A stretch of 13,913 bases of DNA, taken from assembly GCA_043745485.1 (NCBI GenBank), contig JAYTSU010000036.1, positions 1-13,913 on the forward strand, in the 5' to 3' direction. Positions 7,855-13,237 of this stretch are shown here, in pieces (position 1 is the stretch's first letter; every line of letters begins with the position of its first letter). Source of the DNA: RYN-417 sp043745485 (GTDB lineage Bacteria; Patescibacteriota; Saccharimonadia; Saccharimonadales; JACDBH01). The position numbers were made by a program, and so were the translations under genes. The notes below the pieces were generated by a model. The model saw only the letters and a list, made by a program, of their open reading frames with translations, was not told where the DNA came from and did no database searches.

Positions 7855-7886
7855 TTTGTACATACAAAAATATTTATCTTTGTATG
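7855..7886. repeat. Overlapping palindromes, operator-like
   Basis: TTTGTA (7855-7860) and TACAAA (7863-7868) form a compact inverted repeat with a 2-base centre. CATACAAA (7861-7868) also pairs perfectly with TTTGTATG (7879-7886) across 10 bases. The shared half-site gives three TTTGTA-type half-sites in 32 bases, between a minus-strand gene start and a plus-strand ORF. The layout suits an operator covering the -35 area of the 7829 gene. Confidence 0.45.
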
Positions 7887-7905
7887 TGTGCTGTCCTTTT
7901 AACTT

Positions 7906-8235
7906 ATGATTAGGCATTTCTATGGTCTCTATAACCATACATTATTAGAGCAAATATCCTTACCTGAGCTGATAAATTTCATCCTGCTTTGCATGCGTGT
8001 CCGAAAGTTTTGCCATAGCAACGGCAGCTTTATGGTGTTGGATTATCATGTCTATAAATGCCTTGTCAAAGTCATCACCTTACAGACAACAAAAAAGTAC
8101 ACCGAAGTGTCCGAAAATGTTCATTTGGTGCAGCAGGTCTTAAAAAGTTACCACGAAATTAGAGATGAGATAGCTCGTTGGAGGAATATATTGGAAGTCC
8201 CTTATCAAGAATACCTACAGGCTAATGTTCTCTGA
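7906..8235 (+). CDS. Small hypothetical protein (uncertain start)
   Basis: An open frame of 109 codons ending in TGA, on a stretch where no other strand or frame offers a gene. Family not recognised. The C-terminal half (about residues 60-109) has charged, helix-forming sequence (patterns such as E-I-R-D-E-I-A-R-W-R) and looks coded. The N-terminal third is hydrophobic and Cys-containing and less convincing. No Shine-Dalgarno precedes the ATG at 7906. Internal ATG codons near 7993 and 8032 are also unsupported, so the true start may differ or the ORF may be a decayed gene. It lies upstream of, and in the same direction as, the PD-(D/E)XK gene but 131 bases away, with a separate -10 box between them. 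Confidence 0.45.
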   Translation: MIRHFYGLYNHTLLEQISLPELINFILLCMRVRKFCHSNGSFMVLDYHVYKCLVKVITLQTTKKYTEVSENVHLVQQVLKSYHEIRDEIARWRNILEVPYQEYLQANVL

Positions 8236-8298
8236 AGGAGACCAGGGAGTTACACCCATGTATGCTTCAGCTAGTTTTCTGGAGTTGTGTGCAGGTAC

Positions 8299-8304
8299 TA
8301 TAAT
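8299..8304 (+). promoter_or_regulatory. -10 box upstream of the PD-(D/E)XK/winged-helix gene
   Basis: A perfect TATAAT. The -35 is weak (TTTTCT, 18 bases upstream). Transcription from about 8311 would give a leader of about 55 bases carrying the Shine-Dalgarno site, unlike the leaderless layout of neighbouring genes. Confidence 0.45.
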
Positions 8305-8366
8305 AAGAGTACTGACTTTTGCTTCATTGACTGTGGAGATAAGCATAAGTAATATAAGGGGGAGTA

Positions 8367-9041
8367 ATGACAAAAAAAATAAAAACACTCCCTATAGCTA
8401 ATGAATATGATCTAGTCGCTCGACTAGCTACAAAACTACAGCCTGAATTTAGCACCGATGTATTCGTGAAGGAGTTTACCGCTGGCTATGGCATTGCAGA
8501 CCTAGTATTCGCCCGAAGCTTTTATACAAGGGAGAACATTCTAAATCGCAAGCCCATAAGCAACTATTTTGCTTTGGAGCTTTACCTTTCCATACCTGAA
8601 CAAACACCGATGACGCTCATGGAGCTGTCTGCGCTTGTTAAAGTTTCCCCCTCTACCTTACGCCTAGTTGTAAATGGGCTTATCCATGATAAGTATCTAG
8701 AGTTGAGCAAACAAAATACCTTCATCAAAGCTGGCTACATTGAAAGTCCAGTCAAGAAACTGGTCGCCATTGAGGCTAAGCTTAAAGACTGGAAGCAAGG
8801 TATTCTTCAGGCGAGACGCTATAAAAGCTTTACTGACGAGTGTTACCTAGCAATACTTGCTCGCTATGACAAGAACATCGACTACAGCTACCTTGAGAGG
8901 TTTGATATTGGACTCATTCTTTTTGATGAAGCGACTGGAGATATTGAGCTGAAACGTAAACCAGCAGGCAGTACGATGTCATCAATCTATAGAGACGAAA
9001 CTAACTTCTTCGCCAAAGAGCTATTCCTAGCTTCTATTTAA
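8367..9041 (+). CDS. Predicted PD-(D/E)XK nuclease-fold protein with an inserted winged helix
   Basis: 224 residues. It shows the signature of the PD-(D/E)XK nuclease fold: E36 in the first helix, G-I-A-D45-L-V-F, then I-E136-A-K138 followed by a helix with Q144, Q148 and Tyr152. Between D45 and E136 lies a predicted helix-turn-helix/winged-helix segment (about 72-120; P-M-T-L-x-E-L-S-A-L-V-K-V-S-P-S-T-L-R), a DNA-binding module inserted in the nuclease core. With D, E and K all present it may cut DNA, or it may be a regulator on a nuclease scaffold. The ATG is chosen for AAGGGGGAG ending 2 bases before it. The stop overlaps the convergent kinase gene by 8 bp (9034-9041), so the two may regulate each other by transcriptional interference. 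No signal peptide, so cytoplasmic. The fold call is from motifs alone. Confidence 0.75.
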   Translation: MTKKIKTLPIANEYDLVARLATKLQPEFSTDVFVKEFTAGYGIADLVFARSFYTRENILNRKPISNYFALELYLSIPEQTPMTLMELSALVKVSPSTLRLVVNGLIHDKYLELSKQNTFIKAGYIESPVKKLVAIEAKLKDWKQGILQARRYKSFTDECYLAILARYDKNIDYSYLERFDIGLILFDEATGDIELKRKPAGSTMSSIYRDETNFFAKELFLASI

Positions 9042-11061
9042 AGTCCGCTAGAACTTTTTTCCATGTGAGGAGACCATCAACGGACTCAATCTTAACACCG
9101 TATTGCTTAATTAGGCGACGTCTCAGGTCTATAGCTTTATCTAGCCTTGCATCAAAATATGCTGGTCTGTTTTCTGGCTTCTCACTGTTTATATCAGCTA
9201 TCTCACTACCCCGAGTAAATAGAAATTCCATTTTAGGAAGCCCGTTGTTGGTGTTGAGTACTGCCCTCAACTCTTCTGGCACTACCGATTGAAGGTTTAT
9301 GGAATGCTGTGGGAAATCAACACGCAGCGGTTGCTCGTATGACATCACGTCCTCACGGAGACCAGCGGTTGCTTTGACAGGTACTGCCAATAACAAGTCT
9401 GAGAAATAGTGCTTTATCGGCATGGTCACTATGCCTTCCTTGTCGAGTATGGTCCTCTCGAAGCTATCCAAAACTGCCAGACCAGATGTAAACGCATCAA
9501 AACCAACACTCAAAAGACCCTGCGCTACCGCTGGAACTCTTCCCGCAATAATTTGTGCCTTGGTAAAGCCCTTGAGCGCAAGACCGACCTCAATATAGGC
9601 GTGGATGCGTGATGCATTACTCTTCTCTGTAATCTTATCTATTAGCAGCTCACAGAAATCATACTTAGCATGTCCATAGTGTTCGAGAATCTTGGCACGT
9701 TCACGAGGTCGAGTGAGTGTCTCTGCGTTGGTACAGACGGTGGCACAAAGCTTATAGCCTGGATACTCAGAATACACATAATCAGTACTTGCTCGTATCA
9801 TCTGGATATTAATATCGAACCAGTCGTCACCCGTATTATCAAAATAAAAGAAAGGAGCAGTGACTACAGAGCACCCTGTCGCTATCTGGAAATCAATGAC
9901 CTGTCTTGCAAATGCTTTTACCTTTTCTGGTGTGTCAAAATCGTCAAAGTTGAGCGGATCGTAACCACTTGGTGCATAAGGTAACGCCTGTAATGATTTG
10001 GTGTTACTGAAAGAAGAGAATGCAAGCCTGCTTGTACCTGGGTCACCAAAGAAATCAATACTGGAATTTTTATCTCTCAGTAGTTTTATGAGCTTTTTAG
10101 AACCAGAGTGAGAGTGAACTGGGAAGTCAACGCCGTCAACTTTGTTACCCTCAAGGAATAGTTCCATGATCGTAGCTTCATTTGGCATAAGCCTTGGGTA
10201 GAATTTAAGGTGACCTCCCTTGAGACCTTCGCTCTTCGAAACCTTCGCATCAAAGGATGCAATGATGTCTGCGGTACTACTGAATCGCTTGATTGGTTCT
10301 TTTTCAAGCAACTGCATGATTGTATTGTCCATCGCAGTTGATAGAGTAGGGTTAATACTTGCTGGTGTTGCTGGCTTAACATGAACTGTCTTATATGCTA
10401 TCTCGACTGCCGAGGTTGATTCAAAAGGCAGCTTGCCTGTTGTGAGCAGGTAAAGAATCACGCCGATAGCATAATAGTCAGCAACGTAGGTTACATTCTT
10501 GCCATCCATGATTTGCTCAGGAGACATGTAGTAGGGAGCGCCTACTTGAGTACCCGTTTTGGTGATACGAGAGAAGTCGATAATCTTAGACAGACCGTAA
10601 TCAATGATCTTCAACTGGTTTGGGCTGCACATCGCTATGTTATCTAGCTTCAGATCACGATGAACGATGCTGTTCTTGTGCACCTCATCGATGCCTATTA
10701 CTAATTCAATAATGAAAGCCTTTGCATCGTCCTCACTCCAGGGCAACGGTTTAGTGGCAATAAGCTCACTCACCGTCTGACCCTCGATATACTCCATGAC
10801 TATGTACTTATACTGTACGTGGTTGTGGGTGAAGTAGCCGTCGGCAACGTATTCAACGGTATAAGAGCTCTTTATCCTCTTGAGCGCCTCGATTTCACGG
10901 TCTAGGCGCTTTGGGTTGTCGTACGCACTTGCAATAAACTGCATATCAATCAGTTTTATAGCGTAGGTGTTACCGTCCTTGGTTGCTTTGTGCACTATTC
11001 CAAAGCTACCACGCCCGATAAACTCGCCAACAATATAACCATCAACGTCAGAATTCTCCAT
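9034..11061 (-). CDS. Ser/Thr protein kinase fused to an alpha/beta-barrel-like domain
   Basis: 675 residues, cytoplasmic, no membrane segment. Residues 10-270 are a eukaryotic-type (Hanks) kinase with all key residues: Gly loop G16-R-G-S-F-G21, Lys36, Glu57, H134-R-D136-L-K138-L-D-N141, D154-Y-G in place of DFG, S-P-E182 in place of APE, Asp195 and Arg259. It should be active. The remaining 390 or so residues are unlike the PASTA or sensor tails of ordinary bacterial kinases. They show repeated short hydrophobic strands alternating with helices (for example V-D-F-P-V, I-D-F-F-G-D-P-G-T-S-R, V-V-T-A-P-F-F, A-Y-I-E-V-G), which suggests a TIM-barrel-like enzyme I cannot name. The -10 TATAAT lies 8 bases before the ATG. 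It converges with and overlaps the PD-(D/E)XK gene. A phosphorylation-controlled effector is a hypothesis. Confidence 0.82.
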   Translation of the reverse strand: MENSDVDGYIVGEFIGRGSFGIVHKATKDGNTYAIKLIDMQFIASAYDNPKRLDREIEALKRIKSSYTVEYVADGYFTHNHVQYKYIVMEYIEGQTVSELIATKPLPWSEDDAKAFIIELVIGIDEVHKNSIVHRDLKLDNIAMCSPNQLKIIDYGLSKIIDFSRITKTGTQVGAPYYMSPEQIMDGKNVTYVADYYAIGVILYLLTTGKLPFESTSAVEIAYKTVHVKPATPASINPTLSTAMDNTIMQLLEKEPIKRFSSTADIIASFDAKVSKSEGLKGGHLKFYPRLMPNEATIMELFLEGNKVDGVDFPVHSHSGSKKLIKLLRDKNSSIDFFGDPGTSRLAFSSFSNTKSLQALPYAPSGYDPLNFDDFDTPEKVKAFARQVIDFQIATGCSVVTAPFFYFDNTGDDWFDINIQMIRASTDYVYSEYPGYKLCATVCTNAETLTRPRERAKILEHYGHAKYDFCELLIDKITEKSNASRIHAYIEVGLALKGFTKAQIIAGRVPAVAQGLLSVGFDAFTSGLAVLDSFERTILDKEGIVTMPIKHYFSDLLLAVPVKATAGLREDVMSYEQPLRVDFPQHSINLQSVVPEELRAVLNTNNGLPKMEFLFTRGSEIADINSEKPENRPAYFDARLDKAIDLRRRLIKQYGVKIESVDGLLTWKKVLADFK

Positions 11062-11069
11062 TAGCCAGC

Positions 11070-11075
11070 ATTATA
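11070..11075 (-). promoter_or_regulatory. Leaderless-type -10 box of the kinase gene
   Basis: A perfect TATAAT on the minus strand (11075-11070), preceded by TG and ending 8 bases before the ATG at 11061. Transcription would begin 1-2 bases before the start codon. The -35 is weak. Confidence 0.6.
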
Positions 11076-11136
11076 CACCTATAAACAGATATGGAATAAG
11101 CAGAGCGTCGCACAATGTGCATTCTACGTCACCATC

Positions 11137-11211
11137 TAACAGGGGTCAGGGTCATATTTTAGGGTAAAAGGGCTTTGTCAAATCATCATAGCAAATTTCC
11201 CACCCCTGTTA
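11137..11211. repeat. Long perfect inverted repeat, REP-like
   Basis: TAACAGGGGT (11137-11146) is a perfect 10-bp inverted match to ACCCCTGTTA (11202-11211), with 55 bases between. The inner flank (11142-11160) begins GGGGTCAGGGTCATATTTTA, which resembles the GGGGTCAGG-type REP elements mobilised by Y1 (IS200-like/RAYT) transposases. No transposase ORF is nearby, so it could be a solo copy or a chance likeness. Confidence 0.5.
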
Positions 11212-11392
11212 ATAAACATATTAAAACATATGTAAGTTTATGATAAATGTAAGTAAATCTGAGCTACTAAGGGAGGGTTGTTGCGGAGGGTGGGAGTGAG
11301 CCACCTTCACACAGTGGCTTTAGGCCTCATAATATGAATTGAAAAACTAATACGAATAGGATACTAGGGTGATGAACGAAATTATCTATCGT

Positions 11393-11414
11393 AAAAAAAT
11401 CTCACCATTTTTTT
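11393..11414 (-). terminator. Weak candidate terminator of the CHAP-like operon
   Basis: AAAAAAAT (11393-11400) and ATTTTTTT (11407-11414) pair across a 6-base loop, 5 bases beyond the stop of the minus-strand operon. Read on the minus strand, a seven-T run closes the element. The stem is only A-T pairs, so termination may be inefficient; it could act in both directions. Confidence 0.35.
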
Positions 11415-11418
11415 GTCA

Positions 11419-12018
11419 TTAATGTATAAACGTCCAAGCGGCTAGTTCTTCTTGGCTGACTTGGAATGTATCTGTTTTATACCAGCCTGACGTATAGTTC
11501 ATAGCTGACATTGTTAGCGAGCCATCGTCATTAACCGATTCAACAAACGCCAGCACGTTACCGCCGCTCCTAACACTTATAGCCCACTTTTCAGGGTTCT
11601 TATCTACCACGTAGCTGTCTTGTTTAGCGTAATAAAGCCACTGTTGGGGATTGACCCAGGTTGTGCCAACGGGCTTACCAACTGTGGTCCTACGATTGAA
11701 CACATACCAGTATCCAAAACCCTCTTGATAAGGGTTCTTTACTTCTGGTGCTGCTGGTGTAGTAGGTTGTGGCTGCGTTTGTGTGGTTTTAGCTGGTTGA
11801 GTTGGTGTAGTAGCCGTTGGGGCGGATGTTGTTACGGTTTCGATTTTAGTTTCTACTGGCTTAACTACTTCTTGCTTTGAAACTGCTACATTTTCTTTTG
11901 GTGAGTCTGAACGCTTAACTGCAATGACTACGGCAGGTATTGCTAACAGGCATAATACTGGCACTATAAGGAGTACAGGCTTTGATTTTAGCTTCTTAAA
12001 AAGGCGTGGTGCGCTCAT
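11419..12018 (-). CDS. Membrane-anchored CHAP-like protein lacking catalytic residues
   Basis: 199 residues: a short basic N-terminus, a membrane segment (about 14-34), a Thr/Pro/Gln linker (about 55-92) able to cross a cell wall, and a C-terminal domain (93-199) that follows the CHAP pattern. CHAP amidase/peptidases read N-x-Y-x-x-G-x-C-T-W-Y with a later G-H-V-A-Y-V-E. Here the matching stretches are N-P-Y-Q-E-G-F-G102-Y-W-Y and G-N-V-L-A-F-V-E160, so the catalytic Cys is Gly and the His is Asn or Val. No other Cys or His can substitute: the only His is the last residue. W-x-x-x-x-x-W spacing, D-G-S-L and A-M-N-Y are kept. It is therefore probably a peptidoglycan-binding pseudoenzyme. Its ATG overlaps the upstream stop by 4 bases (ATGA), so it is translationally coupled. 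Confidence 0.75.
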   Translation of the reverse strand: MSAPRLFKKLKSKPVLLIVPVLCLLAIPAVVIAVKRSDSPKENVAVSKQEVVKPVETKIETVTTSAPTATTPTQPAKTTQTQPQPTTPAAPEVKNPYQEGFGYWYVFNRRTTVGKPVGTTWVNPQQWLYYAKQDSYVVDKNPEKWAISVRSGGNVLAFVESVNDDGSLTMSAMNYTSGWYKTDTFQVSQEELAAWTFIH

Positions 12019-12872
12019 AGTCTGACTTCTCCAGCAGAGTAATCCAAGACAAATTTCTTATTATCTCCTAATTGGTCAGGAAACTTAGACGAAGTTACCT
12101 TGCTCTTGGTTAGACCAATTCGCATAATTCGGATGTTTTCCTTACCGTTATGGGTATAGGTTAGAATGAAATCTGCGGTATTCTCGTTGTTTCTAACATC
12201 TGCGTAAAGATAAGCAGGTCGTATAATCCCTTTACTAATATTCTGCCCTATATCACTTCGAAAATAGGGTACATAGCTAAAAAAATCGGTCGTTTCATAA
12301 AAGACACCGCCAAATTCGGAATACCTGTCTTGCATAAACTCACTACCATACAAGTCGTTTACTTGCTCAGTTGGATTTCTGCCACTATCAGGGATTAGTC
12401 GGATCTTTATATCTTTGGTACTGACTGTATCAACGGCCATTATCTTATAATCAACAACTAACTGATGGTTTGCATCGGAATACTTCTTTATGTCTTGGCG
12501 GGAGTTATTACGCCTGATGCATAGGTTGTAGTCTGATGGGCCATAAGGCCCTTTTACTTCTCCAAGCATCGTAATTTTATTTGTCTTTGAAAGAACATCA
12601 CAGTTTTCGGGATTATCTAGCCCACCATACTTTTTAACTAAGTCGGCTCTAAGGGGCAGATTGACAGGTTTTGTTTCGGCTTTCGTAACCTCAACACTAA
12701 AACCTGGGTAGTGCATTGTTTCGCCAACGGAGTAAACCCTGTCGGCCTGGTGTTTCTGATAGGCTCTCAAGCCAAATATGCCACCAGAGGCCAACAAGGC
12801 CGACCCAACAATTAAGGTGATGGCGATAATAGTAGGCTTTTTCTTGTTACTGCGTTTTTGTTGCTTGCTCAT
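12015..12872 (-). CDS. Single-pass membrane protein with DUF4352-like extracellular region
   Basis: 285 residues from the ATG at 12872: a strongly basic N-terminus (K-K-x-x-x-R-x-x-K-K-K), a membrane segment (about 13-35) and an outer domain of about 250 residues. The start of that domain (Y-S-V-G-E-T-M-H-Y-P-G-F-S-V-E-V-T, about 47-63) resembles the first strand pair of DUF4352/immunoglobulin-like proteins; the rest is not recognised. Two outer Cys (in E-N-C-D and N-L-C-I) may pair. The ATG at 12872 is chosen over one at 12884 because GGGAG lies 5 bases before it and because a TTGATG/TTAAAT promoter puts the transcription start at about 12876, after the upstream ATG. First gene of a two-gene operon coupled by a 4-base overlap to the CHAP-like gene; the two may form one envelope complex. 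Confidence 0.72.
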   Translation of the reverse strand: MSKQQKRSNKKKPTIIAITLIVGSALLASGGIFGLRAYQKHQADRVYSVGETMHYPGFSVEVTKAETKPVNLPLRADLVKKYGGLDNPENCDVLSKTNKITMLGEVKGPYGPSDYNLCIRRNNSRQDIKKYSDANHQLVVDYKIMAVDTVSTKDIKIRLIPDSGRNPTEQVNDLYGSEFMQDRYSEFGGVFYETTDFFSYVPYFRSDIGQNISKGIIRPAYLYADVRNNENTADFILTYTHNGKENIRIMRIGLTKSKVTSSKFPDQLGDNKKFVLDYSAGEVRL

Positions 12873-12882
12873 AGTCGCTCCC

Positions 12883-12911
12883 ATTTAATGGTATTGAGCG
12901 GTAAGCATCAA
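12883..12911 (-). promoter_or_regulatory. Near-leaderless promoter of the membrane/CHAP-like operon
   Basis: On the minus strand, TTGATG (12911-12906), 17 bases, then TTAAAT (12888-12883). Transcription from about 12876 would leave only about 4 bases before the ATG at 12872. A competing -10, TATAAT at 13084-13079, would instead give a leader of about 200 bases through the hairpin region. Confidence 0.45.
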
Positions 12912-12965
12912 AAGAGCTCACCGCCAGCGATGACCGAAGCCACCCACAAAAGTTTCCAATCGTGA

Positions 12966-13010
12966 CCATTAGACACAGTGCTCTGACGATGAGCTATTCG
13001 TGTCTAATGG
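12966..13010. repeat. Perfect 11-bp inverted repeat with inner hairpin
   Basis: CCATTAGACAC (12966-12976) pairs perfectly with GTGTCTAATGG (13000-13010). Within the 23-base loop, GCTC (12980-12983) pairs with GAGC (12991-12994), giving a two-tier stem-loop. No T run follows on either strand, so it is not an ordinary terminator. Confidence 0.7.
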
Positions 13011-13060
13011 ATTACTGTGGTCATACCTTCTCGCAAGAGTGGCTTTAGACCGTAAGCCGA

Positions 13061-13105
13061 AAAACGACTTATGCAATGATTATAGTCGTTTTAGAGTGCT
13101 AAAAC
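13061..13105. repeat. Two mutually exclusive hairpins, possible terminator or attenuator
   Basis: AAAACGAC (13061-13068) pairs with GTCGTTTT (13085-13092). The GTTTTAG at 13088-13094 can instead pair with CTAAAAC (13099-13105) across 4 bases. The two stems share 13088-13092, so only one can form. Read on the minus strand, the first stem ends in five T and could terminate transcription. Confidence 0.45.
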
Positions 13106-13201
13106 TACATAACGGGGAAAACAGGCATAAAACCTCTGATAAATAGCGACGGGTAGCAACTTTAAATGCAAATAAAAAGCAATCAAAAATACGGATAGAA
13201 T

Positions 13202-13229
13202 CAGACATTTTCATAATCATTGCTAAAAT
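13202..13229 (+). promoter_or_regulatory. Leaderless-type promoter of the right-edge gene
   Basis: CAGACA (13202-13207), 16 bases, and an extended -10, TG-c-TAAAAT (13221-13229). The ATG at 13238 follows after 8 bases, so transcription should begin on or next to it. Confidence 0.55.
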
Positions 13230-13237
13230 TAGATTAT

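Larger units (their letters stand above)
11062..11418. other. Gene-free stretch between kinase and CHAP-like genes
   Basis: About 357 bases without a convincing ORF on either strand. It holds, in order, the kinase promoter, the REP-like inverted repeat, an AT-rich patch with two direct copies of ATGTAAGT (11230-11237 and 11247-11254), a purine-rich GGGAGGG tract, and two mutually exclusive hairpins, GGTGG/CCACC (11289-11305) and AGCCAC/GTGGCT (11299-11319). It ends with an A7-T7 inverted repeat next to the CHAP-like gene stop. It may mark an insertion boundary. Confidence 0.5.
12885..13237. other. Gene-free, hairpin-rich divergent intergenic region
   Basis: 353 bases between divergent genes with no supportable ORF. 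Perfect inverted repeats: GCGGT/ACCGC (12898-12902, 12920-12924), AAGCCAC/GTGGCTT (12937-12943, 13039-13045), TGACCA/TGGTCA (12963-12968, 13018-13023), an 11-bp arm pair at 12966-13010, GGCTT/AAGCC (13041-13045, 13054-13058), AAAACGAC/GTCGTTTT (13061-13068, 13085-13092) and GTTTTAG/CTAAAAC (13088-13105). The nesting suggests a structured RNA, either independent or a long 5' leader of the minus-strand operon. The AT-rich last 100 bases hold the promoter of the plus-strand gene. Confidence 0.5.

Noticed and set aside
9670..9984. Plus-strand 104-codon ORF inside the kinase-barrel gene
   Set aside because: Antisense shadow of a gene with clear kinase motifs in its own frame.
10590..10610. Kinase might be inactive because DFG is replaced by DYG
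   Set aside because: The metal-binding Asp is retained and Tyr at the second position is tolerated; Lys36, Glu57, the HRD Asp and Asn141 are all present.
13088..13105. GTTTTAGAG... resembles the beginning of a type II CRISPR repeat or tracrRNA
   Set aside because: It occurs once, no spaced copies and no cas gene are present, and it is better explained as the GTTTTAG/CTAAAAC hairpin.
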